Source: Virgibacillus phasianinus
Lineage (GTDB): Bacteria > Bacillota > Bacilli > Bacillales > Amphibacillaceae
Reading direction: 5' to 3'
Assembly: GCF_002216775.1 (NCBI RefSeq)
Contig: NZ_CP022315.1
Location: 1,984,001-2,048,000 of the forward strand
DNA: 64,000 nt
Shown: positions 24,708 through 32,993 of the stretch, piece by piece
Layout of the letters: each line of letters starts with the position of its first letter
How positions within the stretch are numbered: the stretch's first letter is position 1
Notes under the pieces: generated by a model
Databases searched by the model: none
What the model was told of the DNA's origin: nothing
The model's input: the letters and a program-made list of their open reading frames with translations, nothing else
Translations under genes and position numbers: made by a program

Positions 24708-25838
24708 ATGGATGCTGATGTAGCGGTTATTGGAGTGGGAGCAATGGGAAGTATGGCTCTTTGGCAGCTTGCTAAAAGGGGCGTTTCCGTTTTGGGATTT
24801 GAGCAATTCGGGATTGGCAATGACCGATCAGCCGTTGGAGGAGAATCACGCTTATTTCGAACGGCGTACATGGAGGGGAAGGAATATGTGCCATTATTAC
24901 AAGAAGCCCGCCAGTTATGGAAGCAACTAGAGGAAGAATCACATAAAAGTTTATTAACACTTAATGGAGGATTAATGATTGGCGATCCCAACACGGAAGT
25001 TATACAAAATGTACTTCGTTCGATAGAAGAGTTTCATTTAGAACATGAGGTAATGCAGGGAAATGAAGCTAAACACCGATATCCTCAACATCGCCTATTT
25101 TCTGATGATATAATGGTTCTAGATAAAAATGCAGGTTTTCTACGACCTGAGTTAGCAACCGTTGCTGCCGCGAATCAGGCAGAGGCTCATGGGGCAAAAA
25201 TTCACAGGTATACTAAAGTAGAAGACATTCTCCCAGATAACGATGGTGTTACTATTCTAGCTAATGGGGAAAAGTATCGGGTTGGCAAAGTGTTGATTAC
25301 GACAGGTGCATGGACTGGAAAACTCGTTCCGGAATTAAACAAAAAAATAAAAGCCCGCCGTTTGGTGTTAACATGGTTTGCCCCAAAAAATATCGAGGAC
25401 TTTAAACCCGATAAATTTCCAATTTTTGCTCGGATGCGAAAGGATTTCCGGCTAACAGGTGCACCGACACTAGATGGAACAATGGTGAAAGCTTCCAATA
25501 CGAAGAATCCAGGAATTGTTCCAGAACCAGAAGAGCTTAACCGTGATGTTTCACTAAGAGAAATGATCGAAGTTGGCGAATCTGTTAAGGAATTAATACC
25601 CGGACTTATACCGAATCCTGTGCGAGCTAGTGTTTATATGGATGGGTACACCGATGATGATCATTCTATTGTTGGGGAAGTGCCAGGTATGGAAAATACA
25701 TTATTAGTAAGCGGTTTCTCAGGGCATGGATTTAAGATGGCACCTATTATCGGTTCAATAGCCGCAGATCTTATCATCGATGGGAAGACTTTACATGAAA
25801 TCGGGCATCTTGATTCGAGAAGATTTGTTAGGAATTGA
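24708..25838 (+). CDS. Monomeric sarcosine oxidase/N-methyltryptophan oxidase-like flavoprotein lacking the FAD-linking Cys
   Basis: This 376-residue protein has the MSOX/SolA layout: VAVIGVGAMGSMALWQLAKRG, the ESRLFRTAYMEG region, and a C-terminal SGFSGHGFKMAP segment. Known MSOX and MTOX enzymes bind FAD covalently through a Cys near residue 315 (CxYT motif). The matching position here is Ser308 in RASVYMDGYT, and the whole protein contains no cysteine. FAD must therefore be non-covalent. It ends the operon and probably oxidises a secondary amine from the same pathway, such as an N-methyl amino acid. A REP arm and terminator follow at once. Confidence 0.82.
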   Translation: MDADVAVIGVGAMGSMALWQLAKRGVSVLGFEQFGIGNDRSAVGGESRLFRTAYMEGKEYVPLLQEARQLWKQLEEESHKSLLTLNGGLMIGDPNTEVIQNVLRSIEEFHLEHEVMQGNEAKHRYPQHRLFSDDIMVLDKNAGFLRPELATVAAANQAEAHGAKIHRYTKVEDILPDNDGVTILANGEKYRVGKVLITTGAWTGKLVPELNKKIKARRLVLTWFAPKNIEDFKPDKFPIFARMRKDFRLTGAPTLDGTMVKASNTKNPGIVPEPEELNRDVSLREMIEVGESVKELIPGLIPNPVRASVYMDGYTDDDHSIVGEVPGMENTLLVSGFSGHGFKMAPIIGSIAADLIIDGKTLHEIGHLDSRRFVRN

Positions 25839-25840
25839 TA

Positions 25841-25867
25841 GGGACATAGGGACAGGTCCCTTGTCCC
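25841..25867 (+). repeat. Single REP forward arm after the amine operon
   Basis: A complete forward arm begins three bases after the SolA-like stop codon. It has no reverse partner before the next gene, and a terminator follows. Confidence 0.85.
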
Positions 25868-25897
25868 GGAGACTCTATCTATATTTATAAATAGAAA

Positions 25898-25926
25898 GGG
25901 TCGGGGAAGATATCCCGGCCCTTTTT
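25898..25926. terminator. Terminator between the amine operon and the rhodanese gene
   Basis: GGGTCGGG pairs with CCCGGCCC over an 8-base loop, followed by TTTTT. It stands between convergent genes. Confidence 0.8.
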
Positions 25927-25941
25927 CCTACCACTTACTTT

Positions 25942-26781
25942 CTAATTTGCCTTGTCAATTGGCACACCGACCATGCTGCCCCATTCTGTCCATGATCCAT
26001 CATAGTTTCTTACTTTGTTGAAGTTGAGAAGCTCATGCAGGACGAACCAAGTGTGAGCTGATCTTTCGCCAATACGGCAATAGGTGACTACTGGTTTATC
26101 TGATGTAATCCCTTTTTTACTGTATAAGCTTTCGAGTTCTTCAGGGGATTTGAAAGTACCATCTTCATTAACAACCTCTTTCCAGGGAACATTGACAGCA
26201 TGTGGGATATGCCCGCCTCGTTGTGCTGTTTCATTCATGCCTTCTGGTGCAATCACCTCGCCACTGTATTCTTGAGGACTGCGTACATCGACAAGTGGTT
26301 GAGCGTTCTTGACAGCTTCCATTACATCAGGCTGCAGTGCTCTCATGGAAGGATCAGCGCTTTTTGCCTCATATTTGGTTGGTGTAACTTCAGGAATGTC
26401 GTTCGTATAGTTCCGGTTTTCCTTTTCCCACTTTACACGGCCGCCATCCATAAGGTCTAATTTTTCATGGCCATAAAGTTTCAATTGCCAGTATGCATAA
26501 GCGGCAAACCAGTTATTGTTATCACCGTATAATACGATAGTTGTATCAGGTGAGATGCCTGACTGACCCAATAACTGTTCCATCTGACCACGGTCAAGAA
26601 TATCTCTTCGTATCTGATCATTTAATTGTGTTGTCCAGTTCCAGGCAATCGCCCCTTCAATATGTCCTGAATCATAGGCACTTGTGTCAACATCCACCTC
26701 TACTACTTGAATATCGGCATCGTTCTTGTGTTGTTCAACCCATTCTGTAGAAACAATCGGACTTTGCGTAGAATTAACCAT
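25942..26781 (-). CDS. Two-domain thiosulfate sulfurtransferase (rhodanese)
   Basis: This 279-residue protein has two rhodanese domains. The first (about 1-130) is inactive by family rule and has YDSGHIEGAIAWNW. The second (about 150-279) holds the active Cys235 in TYCRIGER, the CRxGER loop of thiosulfate:cyanide sulfurtransferases. The reaction moves the outer sulfur of thiosulfate to cyanide or another thiophile. It starts after AGGAGG and is a single gene convergent with the amine operon. Confidence 0.88.
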   Translation of the reverse strand: MVNSTQSPIVSTEWVEQHKNDADIQVVEVDVDTSAYDSGHIEGAIAWNWTTQLNDQIRRDILDRGQMEQLLGQSGISPDTTIVLYGDNNNWFAAYAYWQLKLYGHEKLDLMDGGRVKWEKENRNYTNDIPEVTPTKYEAKSADPSMRALQPDVMEAVKNAQPLVDVRSPQEYSGEVIAPEGMNETAQRGGHIPHAVNVPWKEVVNEDGTFKSPEELESLYSKKGITSDKPVVTYCRIGERSAHTWFVLHELLNFNKVRNYDGSWTEWGSMVGVPIDKAN

Positions 26782-26847
26782 AGTTTAGAAGCCTCCTGTA
26801 TTTTTGTTCTACAGACCTAGTACCACGTGTGGGATTAACTAAACATT

Positions 26848-26927
26848 GGGACGGAGGGACAGGTCCCGTGTCCCGGGGTTTTGTTGAGGAGTAGTATAGG
26901 CGGGACGAGGGACCTGTCCCCATGTCC
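26848..26927. repeat. REP doublet between rhodanese and MFS genes
   Basis: The forward arm is at 26848-26874 and the reverse arm at 26902-26927, with a 27-base spacer. It sits upstream of both divergent genes rather than at a 3' end, which is unusual in this window. Confidence 0.85.
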
Positions 26928-27050
26928 CGCCCGGGAAAGTCCACGTCCCTCTTGTCTTTAACCAAACTACGTGGTAAATTTTAAAAGGATAAAATAATGG
27001 AAAGAGTTCGATAACGGCCGATGGAGCTGTTATGAATAGGGGTTACGACA

Positions 27051-28346
27051 ATGAGGTGGAAGGATTGGGATCGTAATTTAAAGGTCCGGCTTTATGGTGA
27101 ATTTTTAACGAACGTATTATTTTGGATGTTTTTTCCGTTTATGGCGATCTATTTTTCGGAACATCTAGGGAAGGAACTGGCAGGAATTCTATTAATCGTG
27201 TCACAGTTGGTAGGTGTCTTCACAAACCTGATTGGCGGCTATTGTGCGGATAAATTTGGCCGCAAAAAAATGATGACAATATCGATGCTCGGTCAGGCGC
27301 TGTCGTTTGTCTGTTTCGCCTTGGCAAACTCCCCGTGGCTTGAGTCGGCCATGCTTAGCTTTATCTGCTTCTCGGCACTAGGCTTTTTCGGTTCCTTTTA
27401 TTGGCCTGCAAGTCATGCAATGGTTGCGGACGTAGTGCCTGAAAAACATCGCAGTGAGGTATTTGCTGTATTTTATACGGCCATTAATATATCGGTTGTA
27501 ATTGGTCCGATTGTTGGTGGAATCCTTTTCTTCGAGCATCGGTTTGAATTGCTTTTAGCTAGTGCCGCTACTAGTTTTCTGATGACGTTTTTAATCCATA
27601 AGCTGATTCGAGAAACGGTGCCTGTTCAGGAAAAGGTTGAGACTAATACTGAAAAAAATAATTGGCGTCAGGTGATCCGGGAACAATTGCAAGATTACAA
27701 GGTTATCATCAATGATAAGGCATTTCTATTGTTTATTATTGGTGGAATATTTGCGGCACAGGCGTTTATGCAAATGGACCTGCTGCTTGCGGTCTATATG
27801 AACGATCAGGTCCCTAAGCAGACGCTGTATTCATTTGGTGACTGGTCGGTTGCGGTTAACGGGGAAGGGGCATTCGGATGGATTGTTTCTGAGAATGGTC
27901 TGCTTGTTGCGCTTTTTACCGTTTTTATCTCCAAATGGATGACCAAGTATTACGAGCGGAACGTGTTCGTCATATCCTCGTGCTTTTACGGGGTGGCAAT
28001 GCTCTTATTTGGACACACTACAAGTATATGGGTAATCGCGTTTGGAATGTTCGTCTTCACGGTTGCTGAGCTTATGGTGGTTGGCATACAGGAAAGCTTT
28101 ATTGCTAAGCTATCACCTGAACATATGCGGGGCCAATATTTTGCAGCAGGAAGTTTACGTTTTGCAATTGGACGTGCCATCGCACCAATCGCCATCCCAC
28201 TAACAGCCTGGATTGGCTATCAGTGGACCTTCAACCTATTATGTTTCCTAACATTAGTAGGCGCACTCATGTACATGTGGACATTCAAATTAATCGCAAG
28301 TAGGACGGAGGGTTCGGTCTCTGGGACGGAGGGACAGGTCCCTTGA
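27051..28346 (+). CDS. MFS transporter with REP-encoded C-terminal tail
   Basis: This 431-residue major facilitator protein has about 12 membrane helices. The loop 2-3 motif GGYCADKFGRKKMM and the FYWPASHAMVADVV segment are typical of drug/metabolite exporters. A soluble insertion lies between the halves. The substrate is unknown. The last ~14 residues (RTEGSVSGTEGQVP) are translated from REP material, and the REP forward arm at 28323-28349 supplies the TGA stop. The start follows AGGGG. Confidence 0.8.
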   Translation: MRWKDWDRNLKVRLYGEFLTNVLFWMFFPFMAIYFSEHLGKELAGILLIVSQLVGVFTNLIGGYCADKFGRKKMMTISMLGQALSFVCFALANSPWLESAMLSFICFSALGFFGSFYWPASHAMVADVVPEKHRSEVFAVFYTAINISVVIGPIVGGILFFEHRFELLLASAATSFLMTFLIHKLIRETVPVQEKVETNTEKNNWRQVIREQLQDYKVIINDKAFLLFIIGGIFAAQAFMQMDLLLAVYMNDQVPKQTLYSFGDWSVAVNGEGAFGWIVSENGLLVALFTVFISKWMTKYYERNVFVISSCFYGVAMLLFGHTTSIWVIAFGMFVFTVAELMVVGIQESFIAKLSPEHMRGQYFAAGSLRFAIGRAIAPIAIPLTAWIGYQWTFNLLCFLTLVGALMYMWTFKLIASRTEGSVSGTEGQVP

Positions 28347-28403
28347 CCCAGCTTATGCTAGCAGGGTGGTGTGGGCGGGACGCGGGACCTGTCCCCGCGT
28401 CCC
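28302..28403. repeat. REP doublet overlapping the 3' end of the MFS gene
   Basis: A partial copy lies at 28302-28320. The complete forward arm is at 28323-28349 (last GTCCC mutated to GACCC) and the reverse arm at 28377-28403. The spacer holds ATGCTAGCAGG, half of the GCTAGC terminator stem seen in other doublets. Confidence 0.82.
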
Positions 28404-28541
28404 GCTGATTGACTTAAAATGGAAGTCTACATATACTGAAACTAGTATTTTGTTGCTATTTTCATAGATTTATACATACATATTTTAACTGCTTGGTCGT
28501 CTTTGGAAATAGACAAAACTGAAAAAGGGAGTGTTAATTCA

Positions 28542-30572
28542 ATGGGGAATGGAAAACGAAAGAAAGTGCTGGGTACGATTCTAGCTGCTTCGTTACTTCT
28601 GCCTGCTGTTCCAATGGCGGTGAATGCACAACAACCAAGCGTCAGTCACCAAACAACGGGTGCACATCAGGATGGGATTACTGACATACACTTGGGTGAT
28701 GACTATAAAACGGGAAAGTTGATGGTCCATGATTCACGTGCATCAATCACAATCGATGCTGGTGCGGAAATCAAAAATGGAGTTGTCTTTACCGGGGACT
28801 ATGCGGAATTTCATGGTGATGGGTTCGCGGATAAGACGGTGACAATCAAACCGAAAAACGATGGGGCGATTGTTGATTTTAAAGGAACGTTCATTCCAAA
28901 GGTTACGATTGTACGTGACCGGGTTTCGGAAATTCGCGGGGATGAAAATGTCCAGCAAATCGACTATGTAAAGGGTGCAGATGCAGAGTCGATTGCATTT
29001 CCGGACTCCGATTTTTCGCTATCAATTATGCATACCAATGATACCCATGCACATTTAGATGATGTCGCGAAACGGGTTACCGCGGTTGAGCAGGTGCGGG
29101 CGGAAAAAGCGAATACCCTCTTGCTTGATGCTGGTGATGTATTTTCTGGAACGTTGTATTTTAACGAATTCCAAGGAATGGCGAGCATGAAATTTATGAA
29201 TCTCATGAACTATGATGCGATGACATTTGGTAATCATGAGTTTGATTTGGGCTCAAGTACTGAAGGCCACAAAGGTCTAGCTGAATTTGTGGAAGCGGCC
29301 AACTTCCCATTCGTTAGCGCAAACGTAGATTTTTCAACTGATGAGAAGTTTACTGGTCTATTCAGCGACCGGATTTCAAGCGATCCGAAGAATGGCAACA
29401 TTTATAATGGAATCGTCAAAAAGATTGATGGGGAAAAAGTTGGTATTTTCGGACTTACCACCGAGGAAACCGTTGATCTTTCCAGTCCTGGGCCAATAAC
29501 TTTTGAAAATTACATTGAAGAAGCTGAAAAAGCGGTCAACGCATTTGAAAGCCAAGGTGTTGATAAAATAATTGCCTTAACTCATATTGGCTATGACGAC
29601 AATCCAGCGGTTGACAATGATTTGGTATTGGCTGCCGGAGTTGATGGGATTGATGTCATTGTCGGCGGGCATACTCATACAAGATTGGAGGAACCGGTTG
29701 TTGTTGATGAGGATGAAAACGGGGCGGTAAAAGATCCAACCGTTGTTGTTCAGGCGTATCAATATAATAATTTTCTAGGAAATGTTGATGTGGAATTTAA
29801 CCGAAAAGGTGTCGTTGTTGGACAGGATGGCGAACTGATTTCAATTGCCAATCAGGTAGCAGATCCCGAGGCTGCCGAAATGCTGGCAGAATATAAGTCA
29901 GTTGTTGAAAAAGTTTCAAAGGATCCAATTGGGGCAACAGCAGTGCATGCATTGCTAAATCCAAGGTTATCCGATGAAGGCAATGATGGCACAAGTGTAC
30001 GAAATAGCGAAACGCCACTTGGAAATGTGATTACCGACGGCATGTTAGCAAAAGCAAGGGAATATAACGATGATGTAAAGATGGCCATGCAGAATGGCGG
30101 CGGAATCCGTACGTCAATTGATGCGGGGCCAATAACGGTAGGTGAGGTCATCACGGTACTGCCGTTTGGGAACACATTGGCGACGATGACGTTATCCGGG
30201 GCTGAATTAAAAGAGGCATTTGAGCATAGTGTTCATGCATTTCCGGAAGAAAATGGAGGATTCCTGCATGTATCAGGAGCAAAGGTAAGATTTGATTCCA
30301 CCATGTCAGCCGGTGACCGCATCGTATCCATAGCCTACCAGGATGCATCCGGAAATTACGTGGATATTCAAGATGATGAAATGTACACCGTTGCAACCAA
30401 CGCATTTACCGCGAAAGGCGGGGACGGTTATGATGTATTCGCCAAAGCGTATGAAGAAGGCCGCGTCACAGACCTTGGACTCTCCGATTGGGAAAACTTC
30501 GCCGAACACCTAGCAAACCTAGGCACCATCGACCCGGAAATCGAAGGACGAATAGTAGACATAGCGGAGTGA
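28542..30572 (+). CDS. Secreted 5'-nucleotidase/2',3'-cyclic-nucleotide phosphodiesterase (UshA type) with extra N-terminal domain
   Basis: This is a 676-residue exported phosphohydrolase. The ATG at 28542 after GGGAG gives a classical signal peptide (GKRKKVLGTILAASLLLPAV, cleavage after VNA). Residues ~35-150 form an additional beta-rich domain without a family I recognise. The metallophosphatase core follows with MHTNDTHAH, LDAGDVFSG, FGNHEFD, LTHIGYD and GGHTHT, which hold the dinuclear metal ligands. The C-terminal 5_nucleotid_C domain (MQNGGGIRTS, TVLPFGNTL, FTAKGGDGYDVF) binds the nucleoside. It releases phosphate and nucleosides from external nucleotides. No LPXTG anchor is seen, so it is probably secreted. 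Confidence 0.87.
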   Translation: MGNGKRKKVLGTILAASLLLPAVPMAVNAQQPSVSHQTTGAHQDGITDIHLGDDYKTGKLMVHDSRASITIDAGAEIKNGVVFTGDYAEFHGDGFADKTVTIKPKNDGAIVDFKGTFIPKVTIVRDRVSEIRGDENVQQIDYVKGADAESIAFPDSDFSLSIMHTNDTHAHLDDVAKRVTAVEQVRAEKANTLLLDAGDVFSGTLYFNEFQGMASMKFMNLMNYDAMTFGNHEFDLGSSTEGHKGLAEFVEAANFPFVSANVDFSTDEKFTGLFSDRISSDPKNGNIYNGIVKKIDGEKVGIFGLTTEETVDLSSPGPITFENYIEEAEKAVNAFESQGVDKIIALTHIGYDDNPAVDNDLVLAAGVDGIDVIVGGHTHTRLEEPVVVDEDENGAVKDPTVVVQAYQYNNFLGNVDVEFNRKGVVVGQDGELISIANQVADPEAAEMLAEYKSVVEKVSKDPIGATAVHALLNPRLSDEGNDGTSVRNSETPLGNVITDGMLAKAREYNDDVKMAMQNGGGIRTSIDAGPITVGEVITVLPFGNTLATMTLSGAELKEAFEHSVHAFPEENGGFLHVSGAKVRFDSTMSAGDRIVSIAYQDASGNYVDIQDDEMYTVATNAFTAKGGDGYDVFAKAYEEGRVTDLGLSDWENFAEHLANLGTIDPEIEGRIVDIAE

Positions 30573-30577
30573 TGTAT

Positions 30578-30706
30578 GGGACATAGGGACAGGTCCCGTG
30601 TCCCGCCGCAGGCACGTAAGACACATGAAAAAGCTAGCAATCTCGGATGACAGACCAAGGTTGCTAGCTTTTTTTAGGTGGGACAGTGGACCTGTCCCTA
30701 TGTCCC
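30578..30706. repeat. REP doublet enclosing a bidirectional terminator
   Basis: The forward arm is at 30578-30604 and the reverse arm at 30680-30706. The reverse arm encodes part of the C-terminus of the AbrB-type membrane protein on the minus strand. Confidence 0.85.
30628..30675. terminator. Bidirectional GCTAGCAA terminator
   Basis: AAAAGCTAGCAA pairs perfectly with TTGCTAGCTTTT over a 20-base loop, with T and A tracts on both sides. It ends the convergent nucleotidase and AbrB-type genes. Confidence 0.85.
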
Positions 30707-31752
30707 GCCACTAGGTATGGTGTTATGAGGGGCAGGAGCAGGAATATTATTAATAGGCGGACGAGCTGGACGGATGCGACAACTGATGCATCCAGGTTCA
30801 ATACGGCGGCGGTTGATGACATTTGTGGTGCTCCGCCGGGTGACATGCTGAGCATACTTGTGACGTAATCTAGCGGTGTCAGGAAGAAAAACAAGAGTGA
30901 AATCGCAAATGTTATTACTAGGAACATCATTAAAATGCCAATACTCAGCCATCCAATTTTCTTGAGTTGTTTGAGTGCTGTCCTGTCAAAACGCAATCCA
31001 ATAGTCGCGCCAAGAAGAATCTGACCAAACCCGACTACATCAGTTGGCAGGGAGCCGATAGGCAATACAAATTGGTTTACTAAAAAGGCAATGAGCATTG
31101 CATATAGAAACTGTGCTGCGGGAATTTTTGCCACCTTCGCGAGAAATAGGGCCAAAGCCATCATTGCAAGGACACATAAAAACTGGAACCCGGGAAAGAA
31201 GCTGATTCCTTCTGTACCTGTATCTGGTACTGAAACCGCCGTATTTGCTCCATCCCCGGCACCGGTCAAACTGGCCATCAACCCGGCCAAAAGTGGAATG
31301 GCTAAAACAACTATCACTACCCTTGCTGACTGAAAAGCGGCGACAATTCGCTGATCGGCACCGTACTCTTCGCTAAGTGCCAGCATCACAGAGGCGCCGC
31401 CTGGGACACAGCAGAATAATGCTGTTTTTGAATCCAACGTTGAGTACCGCACCAACAGTCGACTGAGCATCCAGCTGCCGACTAAAATCGCAACTAAGCT
31501 AATGGTCAGCGGTATAAAATAAGAAGCAACTTCTGCAAACATGCTCAACTCCATGGTCAATCCAATATTGGCCCCGATCAAGGCCATTGCAAATGGAAAC
31601 ACGTACGGCGGTAGTGTTAACTCGCCGATCTGTAACCGGTAAAAAACACCGACAAGCAACGAGCCGATCAGGAAACCAGCTGGAATCTGAAGCCAGGCAA
31701 ATAAACTACCTCCTGCTGCTGCCATCAGAAGATATAAAAGCGTACGAACCAT
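30664..31752 (-). CDS. AbrB-duplication family membrane protein, REP-encoded tail
   Basis: This 362-residue polytopic protein of the AbrB duplication family (often misnamed ammonia monooxygenase or AbrB regulator) has two repeats of hydrophobic helices. GGSLFAWLQIPAGFLIGSLL begins the first and FGQILLGATIGLRF the second. CCVPGGASVMLAL and SMSPGGAPQM are the paired family motifs. A transport function is suspected for the family but not proven. The C-terminal 13 residues (GHRDRSTVPPKKS) come from the REP reverse arm and the terminator. The gene follows the isochorismatase-like gene by 22 bases, forming an operon. Confidence 0.8.
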   Translation of the reverse strand: MVRTLLYLLMAAAGGSLFAWLQIPAGFLIGSLLVGVFYRLQIGELTLPPYVFPFAMALIGANIGLTMELSMFAEVASYFIPLTISLVAILVGSWMLSRLLVRYSTLDSKTALFCCVPGGASVMLALSEEYGADQRIVAAFQSARVVIVVLAIPLLAGLMASLTGAGDGANTAVSVPDTGTEGISFFPGFQFLCVLAMMALALFLAKVAKIPAAQFLYAMLIAFLVNQFVLPIGSLPTDVVGFGQILLGATIGLRFDRTALKQLKKIGWLSIGILMMFLVITFAISLLFFFLTPLDYVTSMLSMSPGGAPQMSSTAAVLNLDASVVASVQLVRLLIIFLLLPLITPYLVAGHRDRSTVPPKKS

Positions 31753-31774
31753 GTATTTCCCTTCTTTCTTTAAC

Positions 31775-32353
31775 TTACAACGCCTTCAAAATATCCTCTG
31801 TTTTACGGATTCGTCCCATGCGCGGAAACATATATTTCTTCGTATAGTCATGTTCCTCCTGTGAGATTGCGTTCATCGCATCAATCGCAAAAATCTGCTG
31901 ATAGTTGCGCTGGTATGCCTCCACAGCCGTCACACCAACCCCGATATTGGTTGCGATTCCGGTCAAAACAATCGTGTCGATCCCACGCCGGCGTAACTGC
32001 ACATCCAGGTCCGTCCCAAAAAAGGCACCCCACTGATGTTTTGTGACGATCAAATCACCTTCTACCGGTTCAAATTCCGGAATAAATTGGCTGAAATTTT
32101 TTGGCTTTCCTTCGGGAGTTTGGGTGGGCGCATCTGTAATCGGGTTCAATGCATCTTTACCATCATGAAAATCGACATGCACAAGGGTTACAAGAGCACC
32201 TTTCTCACGAAAAGCCCCAGCCAATTTCGCCGAATTTTCCACAACCCTTTCATTCTGGTGGGGCTTTCCGTTGATATGATCAACAACCCCCTTTTGCAAA
32301 TCTATAACCACCAACGCAGTTTTTTCAGGATTAAGTATTAAATCTTGCATCAT
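31775..32353 (-). CDS. Isochorismatase-fold hydrolase lacking the catalytic cysteine
   Basis: This 192-residue protein has the isochorismatase-like (cysteine hydrolase superfamily) fold. Asp18 (VVIDLQKG) and Lys105 (VTKHQWGAF) match two members of the Asp-Lys-Cys triad. The third position is Gly138 in GIATNIGVGVTA, and no Cys is seen anywhere in the protein. Amidase members such as nicotinamidase need the Cys. True isochorismatases have Gly or another residue there, so this protein may hydrolyse an ether-type bond or be non-catalytic. The start at 32353 follows GGAAGGGG; an upstream in-frame start has no site. The partner gene encodes an AbrB-type membrane protein. Confidence 0.78.
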   Translation of the reverse strand: MMQDLILNPEKTALVVIDLQKGVVDHINGKPHQNERVVENSAKLAGAFREKGALVTLVHVDFHDGKDALNPITDAPTQTPEGKPKNFSQFIPEFEPVEGDLIVTKHQWGAFFGTDLDVQLRRRGIDTIVLTGIATNIGVGVTAVEAYQRNYQQIFAIDAMNAISQEEHDYTKKYMFPRMGRIRKTEDILKAL

Positions 32354-32404
32354 CAGTAAAAACCCCTTCCATCTAATCATTCCACATTAATTATTGCACA
32401 AATA

Positions 32405-32459
32405 GGGACGGAGGGAAATAGGGACGGAGGTAGGGACGGAGGGACAGGTCCCGCGTCCC
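32405..32459 (+). repeat. REP forward arm with tandem partial copies
   Basis: TAGGGACGGAGG occurs three times in a row (from 32404, 32420 and 32431), and only the last continues into a full forward arm (32433-32459). Its nearest reverse partner is at 32820. Confidence 0.8.
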
Positions 32460-32528
32460 GCTTGGGCAACTGATCTCCCTGTCGGATATAAGGGGTTGTC
32501 CTCGTTCACTATTGTTATTGCGGTATTT

Positions 32529-32770
32529 GAAAAGTAAACAACATATATGGTGTATTTCCTTACAATTTTATTACATTAGATTTGACCTGTAATTTTTATT
32601 TAGGTTAAAACGCTGTGGGAACAATCGCCCATTGGGGTTTGCTGAATTCCCGAACCGGATGCAAGAAGCCTGTCAGTTATGATGGCGACTCCTTCGTTTT
32701 TAAAAGTAAACAACATATATGTGGCATTTTTCAACAAATTTGTGACATTAAATTTGACCTTCATTTTGGA
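32529..32770 (+). repeat. Pair of ~68-bp direct repeats upstream of the RAYT gene
   Basis: Copy 1 begins near 32530 and copy 2 near 32702, both with AAAAGTAAACAACATATATG. They stay alignable through ACATTARATTTGACCT, with an estimated three quarters of positions identical. They lie between the REP forward arm at 32433 and the reverse arm at 32820, in a ~640-base stretch (32354-32993) without a credible gene. The only ORF there, 64 codons at 32615, has no ribosome site or family features. Confidence 0.65.
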
Positions 32771-32819
32771 TTATTACTTTTAAGGAACCTTGATTTAAAA
32801 TTATGCTAACTGCAGTGCT

Positions 32820-32859
32820 GGGACAAGGAACCTGTCCCTCAGTCCCACCCTCAGTCCCT
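32820..32859 (-). repeat. REP reverse arm with partial duplicate, upstream of the RAYT gene
   Basis: The reverse arm is at 32820-32846 (GGGACAAGGAACCTGTCCC then TCAGTCCC), followed by a second CCTCAGTCCC to 32859. It pairs with the forward arm at 32433. Confidence 0.8.
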
Positions 32860-32993
32860 ATTGACTTTAGATTAAAAATGACATATCTTTATGTGGAGCA
32901 ATGGTCAAAAAACTACTTCATATTTCCCCAGATACCCCAAACAGGCTGTTTTTCCCAGCAACCCCATAACTTAATAAAGAGGTGCATCCCCCT

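Noticed and set aside
32615-32809. 64-codon frame before the RAYT gene
   Set aside because: It has no ribosome site or family features and overlaps the direct repeats.
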